64,000 bases of DNA, taken from Mycobacterium sp. ACS1612. Its GTDB lineage: Bacteria > Actinomycetota > Actinomycetes > Mycobacteriales > Mycobacteriaceae. How positions within the stretch are numbered: the first letter of the stretch is position 1; every line of letters starts with the position of its first letter. The stretch is taken from NCBI RefSeq assembly GCF_001667505.1, contig NZ_LZHZ01000031.1, positions 124,001 through 188,000 of the forward strand, given 5' to 3'. This document shows positions 1-9,740 of the stretch, piece after piece. Both the position numbers and the translations under genes were made by a program. The notes below the pieces were generated by a model, which ran no database searches, was not told the DNA's origin, and saw only the letters and a program-made list of their open reading frames with translations.

Positions 1-2027
1 GCCCCGCCGGTGGTGGTGTACACCAGGAACCGGTCCTCGGCCAGCCGCATCACAGTGCCGTCGTCGATCACCATTCCGTCGACGCCGCACATCACGCCGT
101 AGCGGATAGCGCCGACCTTCAGGCTGCTCATCAGGTTGGTGTAAATGCGGTCGAGCAGTTCGGCGGCATCGCGGCCGGACACGTCGATCTTGCCCAGCGT
201 CGAGCCGTCGAGAATGCCGACACTTGTTCGCACGGCAGCACATTCGCGTAGCACCGCGTCGTCCATCTCCTCGCCGGGTTGCGGGTAATACCGCGGACGC
301 TTCCACTGTCCGACGTCCTCGAACACCGCACCGTTGGCGACATGCCAGTCGTGCAGCGCCGTGGTGCGCTCCGGGTCGAACAACGCGCCCCGGTCGCGGC
401 CCGCCAACGCGGCGAATGCGACCGGCGTGTAGGGCGGCCGAAAGGTGGTGGTGCCCAACTTCTCGATCGGCACGCCGAGTAGTTCGGCGGTGATACCGGA
501 GGCGATCACACCCGACGTCTTGCCCTGGTCGTGCGCCGTGCCGATGGTGGTGTAGCGCTTGATATGTTCCACCGAGCGCATCCCGGCGCCCACTGCCCGC
601 GCGACGTCGGCGACGGTGGCGTCGCGCTGGATGTCGACGAACTGGTCCTGCTCACGTCCCGGCACCCGCCACAACACCAGACCGGCGCCTGCGGCGACCT
701 CCGAATCCTCGGGCAGCGGATCCTGCGCTGGCACACCAAGTGCGGCGGCCGCCGAGTCCTGCCCCCCGCGCAGGCAACCCGCCAGATCCATCACGCCGTT
801 GGCCGCACCCGCGACGCTGACCCCGTCGAGGTGCTCGGCGGGAACGAAGCCACCGAGCGCCGCGTCGTACCGCAGCACGCCGCGTGCCTGGCTGAACAGA
901 TGCACCGCCGGGTTCCAGCCGCCACTGACCAACAGCGTGTCGCACGAAACCGTCTCGGCGGTAGCGGTATTCGTCCCGTCGAAGTCGGCGACCATGGCGT
1001 CGGTGATGCGGTCGTCACCACGGGTGCCGGTGACGACGGCGCCTGTCCGCAGCGGAATGCCTCTGCGGTCACACTCGTTGCGCAGCGTCTCGGGCACCCG
1101 GGCGCGCGCGTCGACGACCATCTGGATCTGCACACCGGCGTCGGCAAGGTCGAACGCGGCGGCATAGGCACTATCGTTGGTGGTGAACACCACCGTGGTA
1201 TGCCCGACCAACACGCCGTAGCGGTGCAGGAAGGTTCTCGCGCTGTGCGCCAACATGATTCCGGGCAGGTCGTTGTCGGCGAACACCACCGGCCGCTCGT
1301 GCGCACCGGTCGCGATAAGCACGTGCGCGGCGCGGATACGCCACACCCGTTGGCGTGAGATACCGGCAGGCGCGGCGGCACCGAGATGATCGGTGCGCCG
1401 CTCGAGGGCAAGGACGAAGCCGTCGTCGTAGTGCCCGAATGCGGTGGTGCGCTGCAGGTGTCGCACCTCGGGATAGGTCGCCAACTCCTCGACGGCGGCG
1501 CGCACCCAGTCGAGCGCGTCGACGCCGCCGATCCGGTCGGTGCTGCCAAGCAGCGACCCGCCGGCCTCGGACTGCTCGTCGACCAGCACGACCCGGGCGC
1601 CGGAGCGCGCCGCGGTCAGCGCCGCGCTCAGACCGGCGGGCCCCGCGCCGACGATCAGCACGTCGGCGTGCGCGTGCATCGCGTCGTAGCGCGCGGAGTC
1701 GGCGATGTCGGCCAGCCTGCCCTGTCCTGGCAGCCCACGGGCGGCCAGTCCGTCATAGAGTTCGACCGTCGAGGCCAGCAGCATGGGCTCGGGGAACGGC
1801 GCCTCAATCTGCACCAGCCCCCCGGTGTCCTCGGCCCAGGCCGCTGAGATACCGCGCGGGCGGCCGAGTTTGACGCTGGTCGCGATCTTGTGCACACCAT
1901 TGGCGAGCAGTGCCGAGGCCAGCGTGTCACCGGGGTGCCCGGTGTAGGTGCGACCGTCGAAGGTGAATTCGTACCGGCCGGCGCGGTCGATACGGCCCCC
2001 CTTGGCGGTGCGGAACGGCGCGGTCAT
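1..2027 (-). CDS. soxA: Sarcosine oxidase alpha subunit (3' part missing)
   Basis: About 675 N-terminal residues of the alpha subunit of heterotetrameric sarcosine oxidase are present; the gene runs off the left end. The enzyme oxidatively demethylates sarcosine to glycine, passing the one-carbon unit to tetrahydrofolate. An N-terminal ferredoxin-fold region (about 10-90) with a TYTGHPGDTLASALLANG stretch is followed by the dinucleotide-binding motif GAGPAGL at 127-133 and, near the visible end, the start of the GcvT-like folate domain. The ATG at 2025-2027 overlaps the soxD stop (ATGA), so the two are translationally coupled. Usual length is about 950 residues. Confidence 0.9.
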   Translation of the reverse strand, partial: MTAPFRTAKGGRIDRAGRYEFTFDGRTYTGHPGDTLASALLANGVHKIATSVKLGRPRGISAAWAEDTGGLVQIEAPFPEPMLLASTVELYDGLAARGLPGQGRLADIADSARYDAMHAHADVLIVGAGPAGLSAALTAARSGARVVLVDEQSEAGGSLLGSTDRIGGVDALDWVRAAVEELATYPEVRHLQRTTAFGHYDDGFVLALERRTDHLGAAAPAGISRQRVWRIRAAHVLIATGAHERPVVFADNDLPGIMLAHSARTFLHRYGVLVGHTTVVFTTNDSAYAAAFDLADAGVQIQMVVDARARVPETLRNECDRRGIPLRTGAVVTGTRGDDRITDAMVADFDGTNTATAETVSCDTLLVSGGWNPAVHLFSQARGVLRYDAALGGFVPAEHLDGVSVAGAANGVMDLAGCLRGGQDSAAAALGVPAQDPLPEDSEVAAGAGLVLWRVPGREQDQFVDIQRDATVADVARAVGAGMRSVEHIKRYTTIGTAHDQGKTSGVIASGITAELLGVPIEKLGTTTFRPPYTPVAFAALAGRDRGALFDPERTTALHDWHVANGAVFEDVGQWKRPRYYPQPGEEMDDAVLRECAAVRTSVGILDGSTLGKIDVSGRDAAELLDRIYTNLMSSLKVGAIRYGVMCGVDGMVIDDGTVMRLAEDRFLVYTTTGG

Positions 2028-2302
2028 GAGATCACCGGCTTCGAATCGTCGATGCGGTAAACAGTCTCGAAGCGATAGGTTGCGGTGTCGCGCACGGCGT
2101 TGAACCATCGTCTGCATCCGGCGCTGTGCACCCAGCGCTCGGCGAACTTCCCCTTGGGGTTGGCGCGGAAGAACACGTAGTGCGCCCACTGCTCGTCGGT
2201 CAACGCGTACGGATCCTCGGGGTAGGCGACGTGCGCCTGCCCGCCGTAATGGAATTCGGTCTCTTCGCGCGGCCCGCAGTACGGACATTCGATGAGTTGC
2301 AT
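2024..2302 (-). CDS. soxD: Sarcosine oxidase delta subunit
   Basis: A 92-residue protein starting MQLIECPYCGPREETEF. The small delta subunit of heterotetrameric sarcosine oxidase binds zinc. The CPYCG pair (Cys6, Cys9) and the later SAGCRRWF cysteine fit that zinc site. It lies between soxB and soxA, overlapping soxA by four bases, in the usual soxBDA(G) order. Length and motifs are typical for the family. Confidence 0.92.
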   Translation of the reverse strand: MQLIECPYCGPREETEFHYGGQAHVAYPEDPYALTDEQWAHYVFFRANPKGKFAERWVHSAGCRRWFNAVRDTATYRFETVYRIDDSKPVIS

Positions 2303-2325
2303 TGCTGCTCCAGTCTTTCGAAGTC

Positions 2326-3570
2326 TCAGTGCGCGACGGCGGCGGCGCCGTGTTCGTCGACAAGCGCTCCTGTGACGAACCGGTCCAGGTGGAACGGGGC
2401 CACGTACGGGTGCGGTTCGTCGTTGGCGATGGTGTCGGCCATGCACCAGCCGATGCCGGGCGTGGCCTTGAATCCGCCTGTGCCCCAACCACAGTTGAGG
2501 TACAGGTTGCGGTACGGCGTGCGGCCGATGATCGGCGAGGCGTCGGGCGTGGTGTCGACGATGCCGCCCCAGGTGCGCAGCAGATGCGCCCTGGCGAAGA
2601 TTGGGAACAGTTCGACGGCCGCCGCCATCTGCCGCTCGATGATGTGGAAGGCGCCGCGCTGCCCGTACCCGTTGTACGAGTCGATGCCTGCGCCCATCAC
2701 CAATTCGCCCTTGTGCGCCTGGGACACATAGACGTGCACGGCGTTGGACATCACGATGGTCGGGTGCACGGGCTCGAGCAACTCGGAGACCAGTGCCTGC
2801 AGCGGATGGCTCTGCAGCGGCACCCGGAATCCGAGCATGTCGGTGAGCACCGACGTGTGACCCGCCGCGCACATCGCGACCTGCCCGGTGGAGATGTCGC
2901 CGAGCGTGGTGCGCACCCCCGTGATGCGGTCCCCCTCGGTGACGAAGCCGGTGACCTCGCAGCCCTGCAGCAGGTCAACGCCCGCGGCGTCGACCCGACG
3001 CGCGAAACCCCATGCGACGTAGTCATGTTTGGCGATGCCGGCCCTTGGCTGATAGGTCGCGCCGAGGACAGGGTAGCGCACGTCGGCGGAGATGTTGACG
3101 ATCGGGCAGATCTTCTTGACCTCGTCCGGTTCGAGCCATTCGGCGTCGATTCCGTTGAGCACGTTGGCTTCTACCCGACGGACGCTGTCGCGAACGTCCT
3201 GCAGGCTGTGCGCCAGGTTGAGCACCCCGCGCTGGCTGAACAGGATTGGATAGCCGAGGTCGTCCTCGAGCCCCTCCCACAACTTCAGCGAGTGCTCGTA
3301 GATCGCGGCGCTTTCGTCCCACAGATAGTTCGACCGGATCAACGTCGTGTTGCGGGCCATGTTGCCGCCCGCGAGCCAGCCCTTCTCCAGCACCGCCACG
3401 TTGGTGACGCCGTGGTTCTTCACCAGATAGTGCGCGGTCGCCAGGCCATGCCCTCCGCCGCCGATGATCACGACGTCGTAGGACCGCTTCGGCTCGGGAT
3501 TGCGCCAGAGGAAATCGGGATGATCGGGCAGGTGCGCGCCCGGCGCCTGAGGACTCACGCGGCTCTCCAT
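2326..3570 (-). CDS. soxB: Sarcosine oxidase beta subunit
   Basis: A 414-residue FAD-dependent oxidoreductase of the DAO fold. The nucleotide-binding motif [19 protein letters not shown] sits near residue 35, followed by [16 protein letters not shown]. This is the catalytic subunit that oxidises sarcosine. The ATG at 3568-3570 ([11 protein letters not shown]) was chosen; a reading-frame start at 3645 would run through the divergent promoter and its palindrome. It is the first gene of the sox operon, probably controlled by the divergent GntR protein. Confidence 0.92.
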   Translation of the reverse strand: MESRVSPQAPGAHLPDHPDFLWRNPEPKRSYDVVIIGGGGHGLATAHYLVKNHGVTNVAVLEKGWLAGGNMARNTTLIRSNYLWDESAAIYEHSLKLWEGLEDDLGYPILFSQRGVLNLAHSLQDVRDSVRRVEANVLNGIDAEWLEPDEVKKICPIVNISADVRYPVLGATYQPRAGIAKHDYVAWGFARRVDAAGVDLLQGCEVTGFVTEGDRITGVRTTLGDISTGQVAMCAAGHTSVLTDMLGFRVPLQSHPLQALVSELLEPVHPTIVMSNAVHVYVSQAHKGELVMGAGIDSYNGYGQRGAFHIIERQMAAAVELFPIFARAHLLRTWGGIVDTTPDASPIIGRTPYRNLYLNCGWGTGGFKATPGIGWCMADTIANDEPHPYVAPFHLDRFVTGALVDEHGAAAVAH

Positions 3571-3586
3571 CGAACAGTCGTTTCGT

Positions 3587-3602
3587 AACTGATATATCAG
3601 TT
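3587..3602. promoter_or_regulatory. 16-bp perfect palindrome, candidate GntR operator
   Basis: AACTGATATATCAGTT is its own reverse complement. It lies in the 95-bp gap between divergent soxB (start 3570) and the GntR/FCD regulator (start 3666). FCD-family GntR dimers bind short AT-centred palindromes in such gaps. That this is the operator is inferred from position and symmetry. Confidence 0.6.
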
Positions 3603-3665
3603 GTGGAGCACAGTATGGTACGTTGATTTGCACGTCAAGGGTCAATGTTCGACAGGAGACAGACG

Positions 3666-4331
3666 ATGAGCGTGGAACTGGTCGACACCGGCGAGGGAGC
3701 CACCCAGTCCAACGCCGACCTGGCCTATCAGATCATTCGCGAGCGCCTTATCATGCTCGACATCCGGCCCAGCGAGCCCATCAACGATGAGGGCCTGGCC
3801 CGCCAACTCGGGTTCGGCCGCACCCCGGTGCGCGAAGCACTGAAGCGGCTCGAACGCGACCGTCTGGTGATCGCCTATCCCCGCCGCGGCACGTTCGCCA
3901 CCACCGTCGACATCACCGACCTCGCGCACATCCAGGAGATCCGCAGGCAGCTCGAGCCGGTCGTCGCCGCCCGCGCCGCCACTGCCGCCTCGCAAGAGAC
4001 CAAGCTCAAACTGTCGGAACTCGCCGACGACATCGCCAAACTCGATCCCGCCGACGACCCCCGCACGCTGCTGCGGTTCGACGTGCGGGTGCACACCGCG
4101 ATCTACAAAGCCTCCGGCAACCCGTATCTCGAGGACGTCCTCGTCTGCCAGGATGCCCACGCCACCCGCATCTGGTGTCTGTTCCTAGACCGGTTGTCGA
4201 ACGTGGCCGAGCACGTCACCGAACACGTGGCGCTGCTCCGCGCGATCATCGACGGCGACGCGGAACTGGCCGCCAAACTGGCCGCCGAACACGTCGCCGG
4301 TTTCGAAAAGGCCGTGCGCGCTGTCCTTTAG
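3666..4331 (+). CDS. GntR-family (FCD) transcriptional regulator
   Basis: A 221-residue regulator. The N-terminal winged helix-turn-helix carries the GntR signature ([19 protein letters not shown], then [19 protein letters not shown]). An all-helical FCD effector domain follows from about residue 85 ([39 protein letters not shown]). FCD domains usually bind metal and small carboxylates. The ATG at 3666 has an AGGAG ribosome site at 3654-3658; an upstream ATG at 3645 lacks one. Being divergent from soxBDA, it probably controls sarcosine or glycine-betaine catabolism. Its stop overlaps the convergent DUF2071 gene. Confidence 0.88.
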   Translation: MSVELVDTGEGATQSNADLAYQIIRERLIMLDIRPSEPINDEGLARQLGFGRTPVREALKRLERDRLVIAYPRRGTFATTVDITDLAHIQEIRRQLEPVVAARAATAASQETKLKLSELADDIAKLDPADDPRTLLRFDVRVHTAIYKASGNPYLEDVLVCQDAHATRIWCLFLDRLSNVAEHVTEHVALLRAIIDGDAELAAKLAAEHVAGFEKAVRAVL

Positions 4332-5035
4332 CGCGGGGTGGTCGCCAACACCGGCCTGCCGAAGCGCGCCGCGACACCGTCGCTGTACGCCACATGGTCC
4401 GGCGGCCGCCGCGCCAGTTCCGCAAGTCCGACGGACGCCAGCAGCCCGCCGTCGGTGAAGTCGATCAACTCGGCGCGGCGCAGCGCCCACGCCGGATGCT
4501 CGTTGGGCACGTACCAGGTGCGACCGGCGCGCACCACGTGCGCGCCCCATCGCGCGGTCATGTAGTGCTCGAGCGGCCCGCACGCCAGCGAATCGCCCAC
4601 TCGCACTTCGATGGAACTCGACGCCGTGACGTTCGGCCAGCGCAGCGTCGAGGTGTAGACGCGCCGGTCGCCGCTCGCGCGATAGCTCATCCGCGCCCAC
4701 CGGTAGGGCACCCCGAACACCCACCGACCGCCCGCGACGACGTCGAGTCGGGTGGTGTCCAGCGACAGGAACACCACCCCGCGGCGGCCCGTCTGATCCA
4801 CCGAGTACAGCCGGACATTGGTCTCGAGAAACGTGCCGAACAGCGACATCTGGAACGGCACGACGCCGACGAAGCTGCGGCCCTCGAAGATGTCAGGCTC
4901 GGTGCCCGGCGGATACAGGTGCGCGATGTCCGCCGGTTCGACCGCCCAATGCAGGAAGGACAGGTTGAGCCACCGCTGCCGCAGCATCCGCGGCCGGCGC
5001 AGAATCGGCGCGTAGGGCGTCACCGACTCGGCCAT
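4328..5035 (-). CDS. DUF2071 (YqjF-like) protein
   Basis: A 235-residue protein with the DUF2071/YqjF pattern: WLNLSFLHWAVEPADIAHLYPPG near the start, then EGRSFVGVVPF and FLETNVRLYSV, a fold resembling acetoacetate decarboxylase. No biochemical role is established for the family. It starts 9 bp after the prcA stop on the same strand, so it is probably the last gene of the proteasome transcript, although no functional link is known. Its TAA overlaps the stop of the convergent GntR gene. Confidence 0.75.
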   Translation of the reverse strand: MAESVTPYAPILRRPRMLRQRWLNLSFLHWAVEPADIAHLYPPGTEPDIFEGRSFVGVVPFQMSLFGTFLETNVRLYSVDQTGRRGVVFLSLDTTRLDVVAGGRWVFGVPYRWARMSYRASGDRRVYTSTLRWPNVTASSSIEVRVGDSLACGPLEHYMTARWGAHVVRAGRTWYVPNEHPAWALRRAELIDFTDGGLLASVGLAELARRPPDHVAYSDGVAARFGRPVLATTPR

Positions 5036-5044
5036 GGCGACCGG

Positions 5045-5782
5045 CTAGCTGTCGTCCGACGGCTTCGCGTCCGAATCGTCTGCGGGCAGAACGGCTTCCA
5101 ACGCGGAGCCGGTGATCCGGCGGAACGCACGACGCGGTCGGTTCGCGTCCAGGATCGCAACCTCCAGCGTCGAGGGCCCCAGTTGGCGCGGTTCGGCGCT
5201 GCCGTTGCCGCCTGCCGTCAGCGCCTCGACGGCGACCTTGACCGCGTCGGACAACCCGAGGTTCTCCGAGTACGACTCGTTGAGCGCCGCGGTGATCGGG
5301 TCGGTGGTCCCGCCCATCACCACGAAATGCGGTTCGTCGGCGATGGATCCGTCGTAGGTGATCCGGTACAGCTCGGGCGCTTTGGTCTCGCCGAAGTGGG
5401 CCACCTCGGCCACGCACAGCTCCACCTCGTACGGCTTGGCCTGCTCGGTGAAGATGGTGCCCAGCGTCTGCGCGTACACGTTGGCCAATTGCCTGCCCGT
5501 CACGTCGCGACGGTCGTACGCGTATCCGCGGGTGTCGGCGAACTGGATGCCGCCGCGACGCAGGTTGTCGAACTCGTTGAACCGGCCGACGGCGGCGAAG
5601 CCCACCCTGTCGTAGAGCTCGCTGACCTTCTGCAGCGACCGCGACGGGTTCTCGGCGACGAACAGCACGCCGCCGGAGTACGCCAGCGCCACCACGCTGC
5701 GGCCGCGGGCAATGCCTTTGCGTGCGAGCTCCGAACGCTCGCGCATCGCCTGCTCGGGCGAGATGAAGTATGGGAAGCTCAC
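5045..5782 (-). CDS. prcA: 20S proteasome alpha subunit
   Basis: A 245-residue alpha subunit of the actinobacterial 20S proteasome. It starts [20 protein letters not shown], keeping the gate-forming N-terminus, followed by [21 protein letters not shown]. Alpha rings form the gate of the degradation chamber and dock the Mpa C-terminus. It has no catalytic threonine, as expected. Its ATG overlaps the prcB stop by four bases. The acidic C-terminal tail ([11 protein letters not shown]) is typical. Confidence 0.96.
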   Translation of the reverse strand: MSFPYFISPEQAMRERSELARKGIARGRSVVALAYSGGVLFVAENPSRSLQKVSELYDRVGFAAVGRFNEFDNLRRGGIQFADTRGYAYDRRDVTGRQLANVYAQTLGTIFTEQAKPYEVELCVAEVAHFGETKAPELYRITYDGSIADEPHFVVMGGTTDPITAALNESYSENLGLSDAVKVAVEALTAGGNGSAEPRQLGPSTLEVAILDANRPRRAFRRITGSALEAVLPADDSDAKPSDDS

Positions 5783-6684
5783 GAGTCTCCTCGCGCGTCG
5801 GCGCTACGGTGTTGTGCGTCGGGGCCGAAAGTGTCCGCGCGGGACCGGTTTTCGATGACCTCGCGGGCCAGCTCGGCGATCCTGGTCTCAGGCACCTCCT
5901 CGGCGCCCTCAGCCTGCAGAATCACAGCGGTCGGGTAGATGCCGCGCACCAGATCGGGTCCACCGGTCGCGGAATCGTCGTCGGCGGCGTCGTACAACGC
6001 TTCCACCGCCACGCGCAGGGCCGAATTGCCATCGGTCACCTGCGAATACAGCTTCTTCATCGACGACTTGGCGAAGATCGAGCCCGAGCCCACCGACTGG
6101 TAGCCCTCTTCCTCGAGATTCCAGCCGCCCGCCGCGTCGAACGACACGATGCGTCCGGCGGCCTCGGGGTTCGGGTCGTCGAGGTCGTAGGCCGCCAGCA
6201 GTGGCAGCGCGACGAAGCCCTGCAGCGCCGCGCCGAGATTGCCACGCACCATGGTCGCGAGCCGGTTCACCTTGCCGCGGAACGTCAGCGGCACGCCTTC
6301 GGTCTTCTCGTAGTGTTCGAGTTCGACGGCGTAGAGGCGGGCGAACTCGACTGCGATAGCCGCCGTGCCCGCGATGCCGGTGGCCGTGTAGTCGTCGGTG
6401 ATGTACACCTTTTGGACGTCGCGGCCAGCGATCATGTTGCCCTGGGTGGAGCGGCGGTCGCCCGCCATCACCACACCGCCGGGAAACTTCAGCGCGACGA
6501 TGGTGGTGCCGTGCGGAACCGCGTCGCCGGGAACGACGGACGCGGACCCGGTCCGATTGATCGGCAGGAGTTCGGGCGCCTGACGGCGCAGCAGGTCAGA
6601 AAAGGACGACAAATCCACAGGGATGGAGGGTGCTCCTGGTTGGGGTGACGGGATGGCCAGCTGTTCGCGGTGCGGCCAGGTCAC
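5779..6684 (-). CDS. prcB: 20S proteasome beta subunit
   Basis: A 301-residue precursor of the catalytic beta subunit. The propeptide ends at [13 protein letters not shown], placing the N-terminal nucleophile at Thr60 after autocatalytic cleavage. The mature enzyme cleaves unfolded pupylated substrates threaded in by Mpa. The GTG at 6682-6684 overlaps the pup stop (GTGA), and the 3' end overlaps prcA by four bases. Pup, PrcB and PrcA are therefore translated as a tight unit. Confidence 0.96.
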   Translation of the reverse strand: MTWPHREQLAIPSPQPGAPSIPVDLSSFSDLLRRQAPELLPINRTGSASVVPGDAVPHGTTIVALKFPGGVVMAGDRRSTQGNMIAGRDVQKVYITDDYTATGIAGTAAIAVEFARLYAVELEHYEKTEGVPLTFRGKVNRLATMVRGNLGAALQGFVALPLLAAYDLDDPNPEAAGRIVSFDAAGGWNLEEEGYQSVGSGSIFAKSSMKKLYSQVTDGNSALRVAVEALYDAADDDSATGGPDLVRGIYPTAVILQAEGAEEVPETRIAELAREVIENRSRADTFGPDAQHRSADARGDS

Positions 6685-6875
6685 TGTCCACCCTTCTGGA
6701 CGTATGCACGGACGAAGTCCTCGGCGTTCTCCTCGAGAACGTCGTCGATCTCGTCGAGCAGGTCGTCGGTCTCCTCGGCCAGCTTCTCGCGACGCTCCTG
6801 CCCGGCGGCAGTGCTGCCGGTGAGGTCGTCGTCCTCGCCGCCGCCACCGCCACGCTTGGTCTGCTCCTGAGCCAT
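6681..6875 (-). CDS. pup: Prokaryotic ubiquitin-like protein Pup
   Basis: A 64-residue, strongly acidic, largely disordered protein ending KGGQ. The C-terminal glutamine is deamidated by Dop before PafA ligates Pup to substrate lysines. The helical stretch [24 protein letters not shown] region binds the Mpa coiled coil. An AGGAGG ribosome site precedes the ATG. The ligase gene pafA is not in this window. Confidence 0.97.
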   Translation of the reverse strand: MAQEQTKRGGGGGEDDDLTGSTAAGQERREKLAEETDDLLDEIDDVLEENAEDFVRAYVQKGGQ

Positions 6876-6895
6876 CGCTGCCTCCTGATAGTCAT

Positions 6896-6918
6896 CGGCG
6901 GGCTCACTGCGCCCGCCG
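6896..6918. promoter_or_regulatory. Hairpin between dop and pup
   Basis: CGGCGGGC and GCCCGCCG form a perfect 8-bp stem around a 7-base loop. On the minus strand it lies 48 bases after the dop stop and just upstream of the pup ribosome site. No U-run follows. It could attenuate dop-to-pup readthrough, protect a processed pup-prcBA mRNA end, or be incidental. Confidence 0.45.
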
Positions 6919-6965
6919 TTACTCCACCCTACCGTTCGTCGCCTGTTTTGCCTGGGATAGCAGGG

Positions 6966-8462
6966 CTACTGGGTGAGCTGTTCCACCAGTTCGACGGCGG
7001 TGTCAACGCTGTCGAGCAGGGCGCCGACGTGCGCCTTGCTGCCCCGCAGCGGCTCCAGTGTTGGAATCCGCACGAGCGAATCGCCGCCCAGGTCGAAGAT
7101 CACCGAGTCCCAGCTCGCGGCGGCGATGTCGGCGCCGAACCGGCGCAGGCACTCGCCGCGGAAGTACGCGCGGGTGTCGGTCGGCGGATTGTCGACGGCG
7201 TCGATCACCTGTTGTTCGGTGACCAGCCGCTTCATCGAGCCGCGCGCCACCAGCCGGTTGTAGAGCCCCTTGTCCAGCCGGACGTCGGAGTACTGCAGAT
7301 CGACCAGGTGCAGCCGCGGGGCCGACCAGTTGAGGTTCTCCCGCTGCCGGAAGCCTTCCAGCAGCCGCAGCTTCGCGGGCCAGTCCAGGATCTCCGCGCA
7401 CTCCATCGGATCGCGCTCCAACAGGTCCAGGACGTTCGCCCACGTCTCGACGACGTGCGCCGCGCGCGGATCCGGGTCGCGGCTGTCCACCAGCTTGGCC
7501 ACGCGGTCGAGGTAAATGCGTTGCAGCGCAAGGGCGGTCAGCTCCCGGCCGTCGGCAAGCGCGACGGTGGCGCGCAGCGACGGGTCGCGGCTGATGACGT
7601 GCACCGCGTGCACCGGCCTCGCGAGCGCCAGATCGGTGAGGTCCATGCCCTCTTCGATCAGGTCGAGCACCAGCGACGTGGTGCCCAGCTTGAGGTAGGT
7701 CGACGTCTCGGCCAGGTTCGCGTCGCCGATGATCACGTGCAGCCTGCGGTACTTGTCGGCGTCGGCGTGCGGTTCGTCGCGGGTGTTGATGATGCCGCGC
7801 TTGAGCGTGGTCTCCAGGCCGACCTCGACCTCGATGTAGTCGGAGCGTTGCGACAACTGGAAGCCGGGCTCGTCACCCGAGGGTCCGATGCCGACCCGGC
7901 CCGAACCGGTGACCACCTGCCGCGACACCAGGAACGGGGTCAGGCCCGCGATGACCGCCGAGAACGGCGTCTGCCGCGACATCAGGTAGTTCTCGTGCGA
8001 ACCGTACGAGGCGCCTTTACCGTCCACGTTGTTTTTGTAAAGCTGCAGCTTGGCGGCCCCGGGCACGCTCGCGACGTGCCGTGCGGCGGCCTCCATGACC
8101 CGCTCGCCTGCCTTGTCCCAGATGACCGCGTCCATCGGATCGGTGCATTCGGGCGCGGAGTATTCGGGGTGCGCATGGTCGACGTACAAGCGGGCGCCGT
8201 TGGTGAGGATCATGTTGGCCGCACCGACCTCGTCGGCGTCCACCACGGGCGGAGGACCGGCAGAGCGACTCAGGTCGAACCCGCGGGCGTCGCGCAGGGG
8301 CGACTCCACCTCGTAATCCCAGCGGGTGCGCTTGGCGCGCTGGATCCCCGCGGCCGCCGCGTACGCCAGCACCGCCTGGGTGGACGTCAGGATCGGGTTC
8401 GCGGTCGGATCGGACGGCGACGATATGCCGTACTCGACCTCGGTCCCGATAATCCTTTGCAT
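6966..8462 (-). CDS. dop: Deamidase/depupylase of Pup
   Basis: A 498-residue member of the carboxylate-amine ligase-like PafA/Dop family. It deamidates the C-terminal Gln of Pup and removes Pup from substrates. The N-terminal TEVEYGI supplies Mg-ATP-binding glutamates (Glu8, Glu10). [15 protein letters not shown] carries the catalytic Asp95, which separates Dop chemistry from ligase chemistry, and [18 protein letters not shown] is the conserved nucleotide-site loop. Only 39 bp separate its start from the divergent exporter gene. Confidence 0.95.
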   Translation of the reverse strand: MQRIIGTEVEYGISSPSDPTANPILTSTQAVLAYAAAAGIQRAKRTRWDYEVESPLRDARGFDLSRSAGPPPVVDADEVGAANMILTNGARLYVDHAHPEYSAPECTDPMDAVIWDKAGERVMEAAARHVASVPGAAKLQLYKNNVDGKGASYGSHENYLMSRQTPFSAVIAGLTPFLVSRQVVTGSGRVGIGPSGDEPGFQLSQRSDYIEVEVGLETTLKRGIINTRDEPHADADKYRRLHVIIGDANLAETSTYLKLGTTSLVLDLIEEGMDLTDLALARPVHAVHVISRDPSLRATVALADGRELTALALQRIYLDRVAKLVDSRDPDPRAAHVVETWANVLDLLERDPMECAEILDWPAKLRLLEGFRQRENLNWSAPRLHLVDLQYSDVRLDKGLYNRLVARGSMKRLVTEQQVIDAVDNPPTDTRAYFRGECLRRFGADIAAASWDSVIFDLGGDSLVRIPTLEPLRGSKAHVGALLDSVDTAVELVEQLTQ

Positions 8463-8501
8463 AGGGCAAGCCTAGGCGACGGCACGCAGTAGCCTGCGAC
8501 C

Positions 8502-9740
8502 GTGCCATCCGAGCGACACGATGTGGCCGCGCCTCAGTTCGTGGCCGCGCTGGGCGCCGCCATGGCCGCGGCCAACTATCCCGTCACGATGGTGCGCGCA
8601 GTGATGGAACAGACGGCTCGCGCATACGGCCTTGACCACGAGTTCCTGGCGCTGCCCAACTACGTGCAGGTGGGCAGCCCGTCGGGTGAGGGCGTCTACA
8701 TCGCCAACCCGGATTTCACTGTGCGCTACGACCAATCCTTCCCGCTCGCCACGCTGGTGGCGCGGGCGCCATCGGGTACGGTCAGCCCCGCCGAAGGCAT
8801 GGCCGAGCTCGAGCGTATTCGCAACTTGGACAACCGATTTCCGCTGCTGATCACCATCTCCGGCTACGCGGTGCAAAGCGTCGGGCTGGCGCTGATCCTG
8901 CAGCCGACGCCGTGGAGTCTGTACGGCGCCGCGATACTCGGACTGCTCGTCGGCGGCCTGAGCGTGATCGGCCGTCGCGTCGAGGCGATCGGCCACATGT
9001 TGCCGACCATCTGCGCATTCCTGGTGGCGCTCATTGTGTTCTCGTTCGAGAACCGCTACCACGTCGGGACCGACAGCCTGCGCGCGCTGGCGGCGCCGCT
9101 GGCCACGTTCCTTCCCGGCGCCGCGATCACGCTCGCGGTCATCGAGTTGAGCACCCAGCACCTGGTGTCCGGTGCCAGCCGGTTGGTGGCGGGCTTCATG
9201 CAGATCGCACAGTTGGCCTTCGGCATCCTGATCGCCGCGCAGGTCGCAGGCGTCGCGGACACCGACCTGGTCACCACCCAGTTCAACCGACTCGGTCCGT
9301 GGGCACCCGTCGTCGGGGTGCTGGTGTACGGCATCGGGATATGGCTGAACTACGCGCCGCCGACGAAGTTCCTGCCGTGGATGCTGCTGATGCTGTACGT
9401 GGCGTACGGCGGCCAGTGGATCGGCAATGCGGTGCTCGGCAGCTACGCCAGCGGGTTCGGCGGCGGATTGACGCTGATCCTGTTCGCGCTGGCGATATCC
9501 CATCGGCCAGGCACACCGCCGACCATGTCGCTGGTGGTGCCGGGCTTCTGGCTGCTGGTGCCCGGCTCGCTGGGCTTCATGGGTGTCACCCAACTGCTCG
9601 GCACGCACAGCACCGCGGTGTTCACGGCGACGCTGATCTCGATGATGTCGATCGCGGTCGGGGTGCAGACGGGGCTGCTGCTGTGGCGGGCGGCCATCCA
9701 ACTGACGCCGACACCCGACCGACGGGCTCTTCATGATTGA
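8502..9740 (+). CDS. ThrE-type threonine/serine exporter family protein
   Basis: A 412-residue protein with an N-terminal soluble domain (AANYPVTMVRAVMEQTARAYG, about 20-125) and about ten hydrophobic segments from residue 130 onward. This is the ThrE (DUF1212 plus ThrE_2) architecture in one chain; characterised members export threonine and serine. The substrate here is unproven. It uses a GTG start and overlaps the next membrane-protein gene by eight bases, so they are probably co-transcribed. Confidence 0.8.
   Translation: MPSERHDVAAPQFVAALGAAMAAANYPVTMVRAVMEQTARAYGLDHEFLALPNYVQVGSPSGEGVYIANPDFTVRYDQSFPLATLVARAPSGTVSPAEGMAELERIRNLDNRFPLLITISGYAVQSVGLALILQPTPWSLYGAAILGLLVGGLSVIGRRVEAIGHMLPTICAFLVALIVFSFENRYHVGTDSLRALAAPLATFLPGAAITLAVIELSTQHLVSGASRLVAGFMQIAQLAFGILIAAQVAGVADTDLVTTQFNRLGPWAPVVGVLVYGIGIWLNYAPPTKFLPWMLLMLYVAYGGQWIGNAVLGSYASGFGGGLTLILFALAISHRPGTPPTMSLVVPGFWLLVPGSLGFMGVTQLLGTHSTAVFTATLISMMSIAVGVQTGLLLWRAAIQLTPTPDRRALHD

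Noticed and set aside
4175..5938. A 587-residue plus-strand frame across prcA and the DUF2071 gene
   Set aside because: Shadow of two well-supported minus-strand genes, low-complexity Arg/Asp/Val content.
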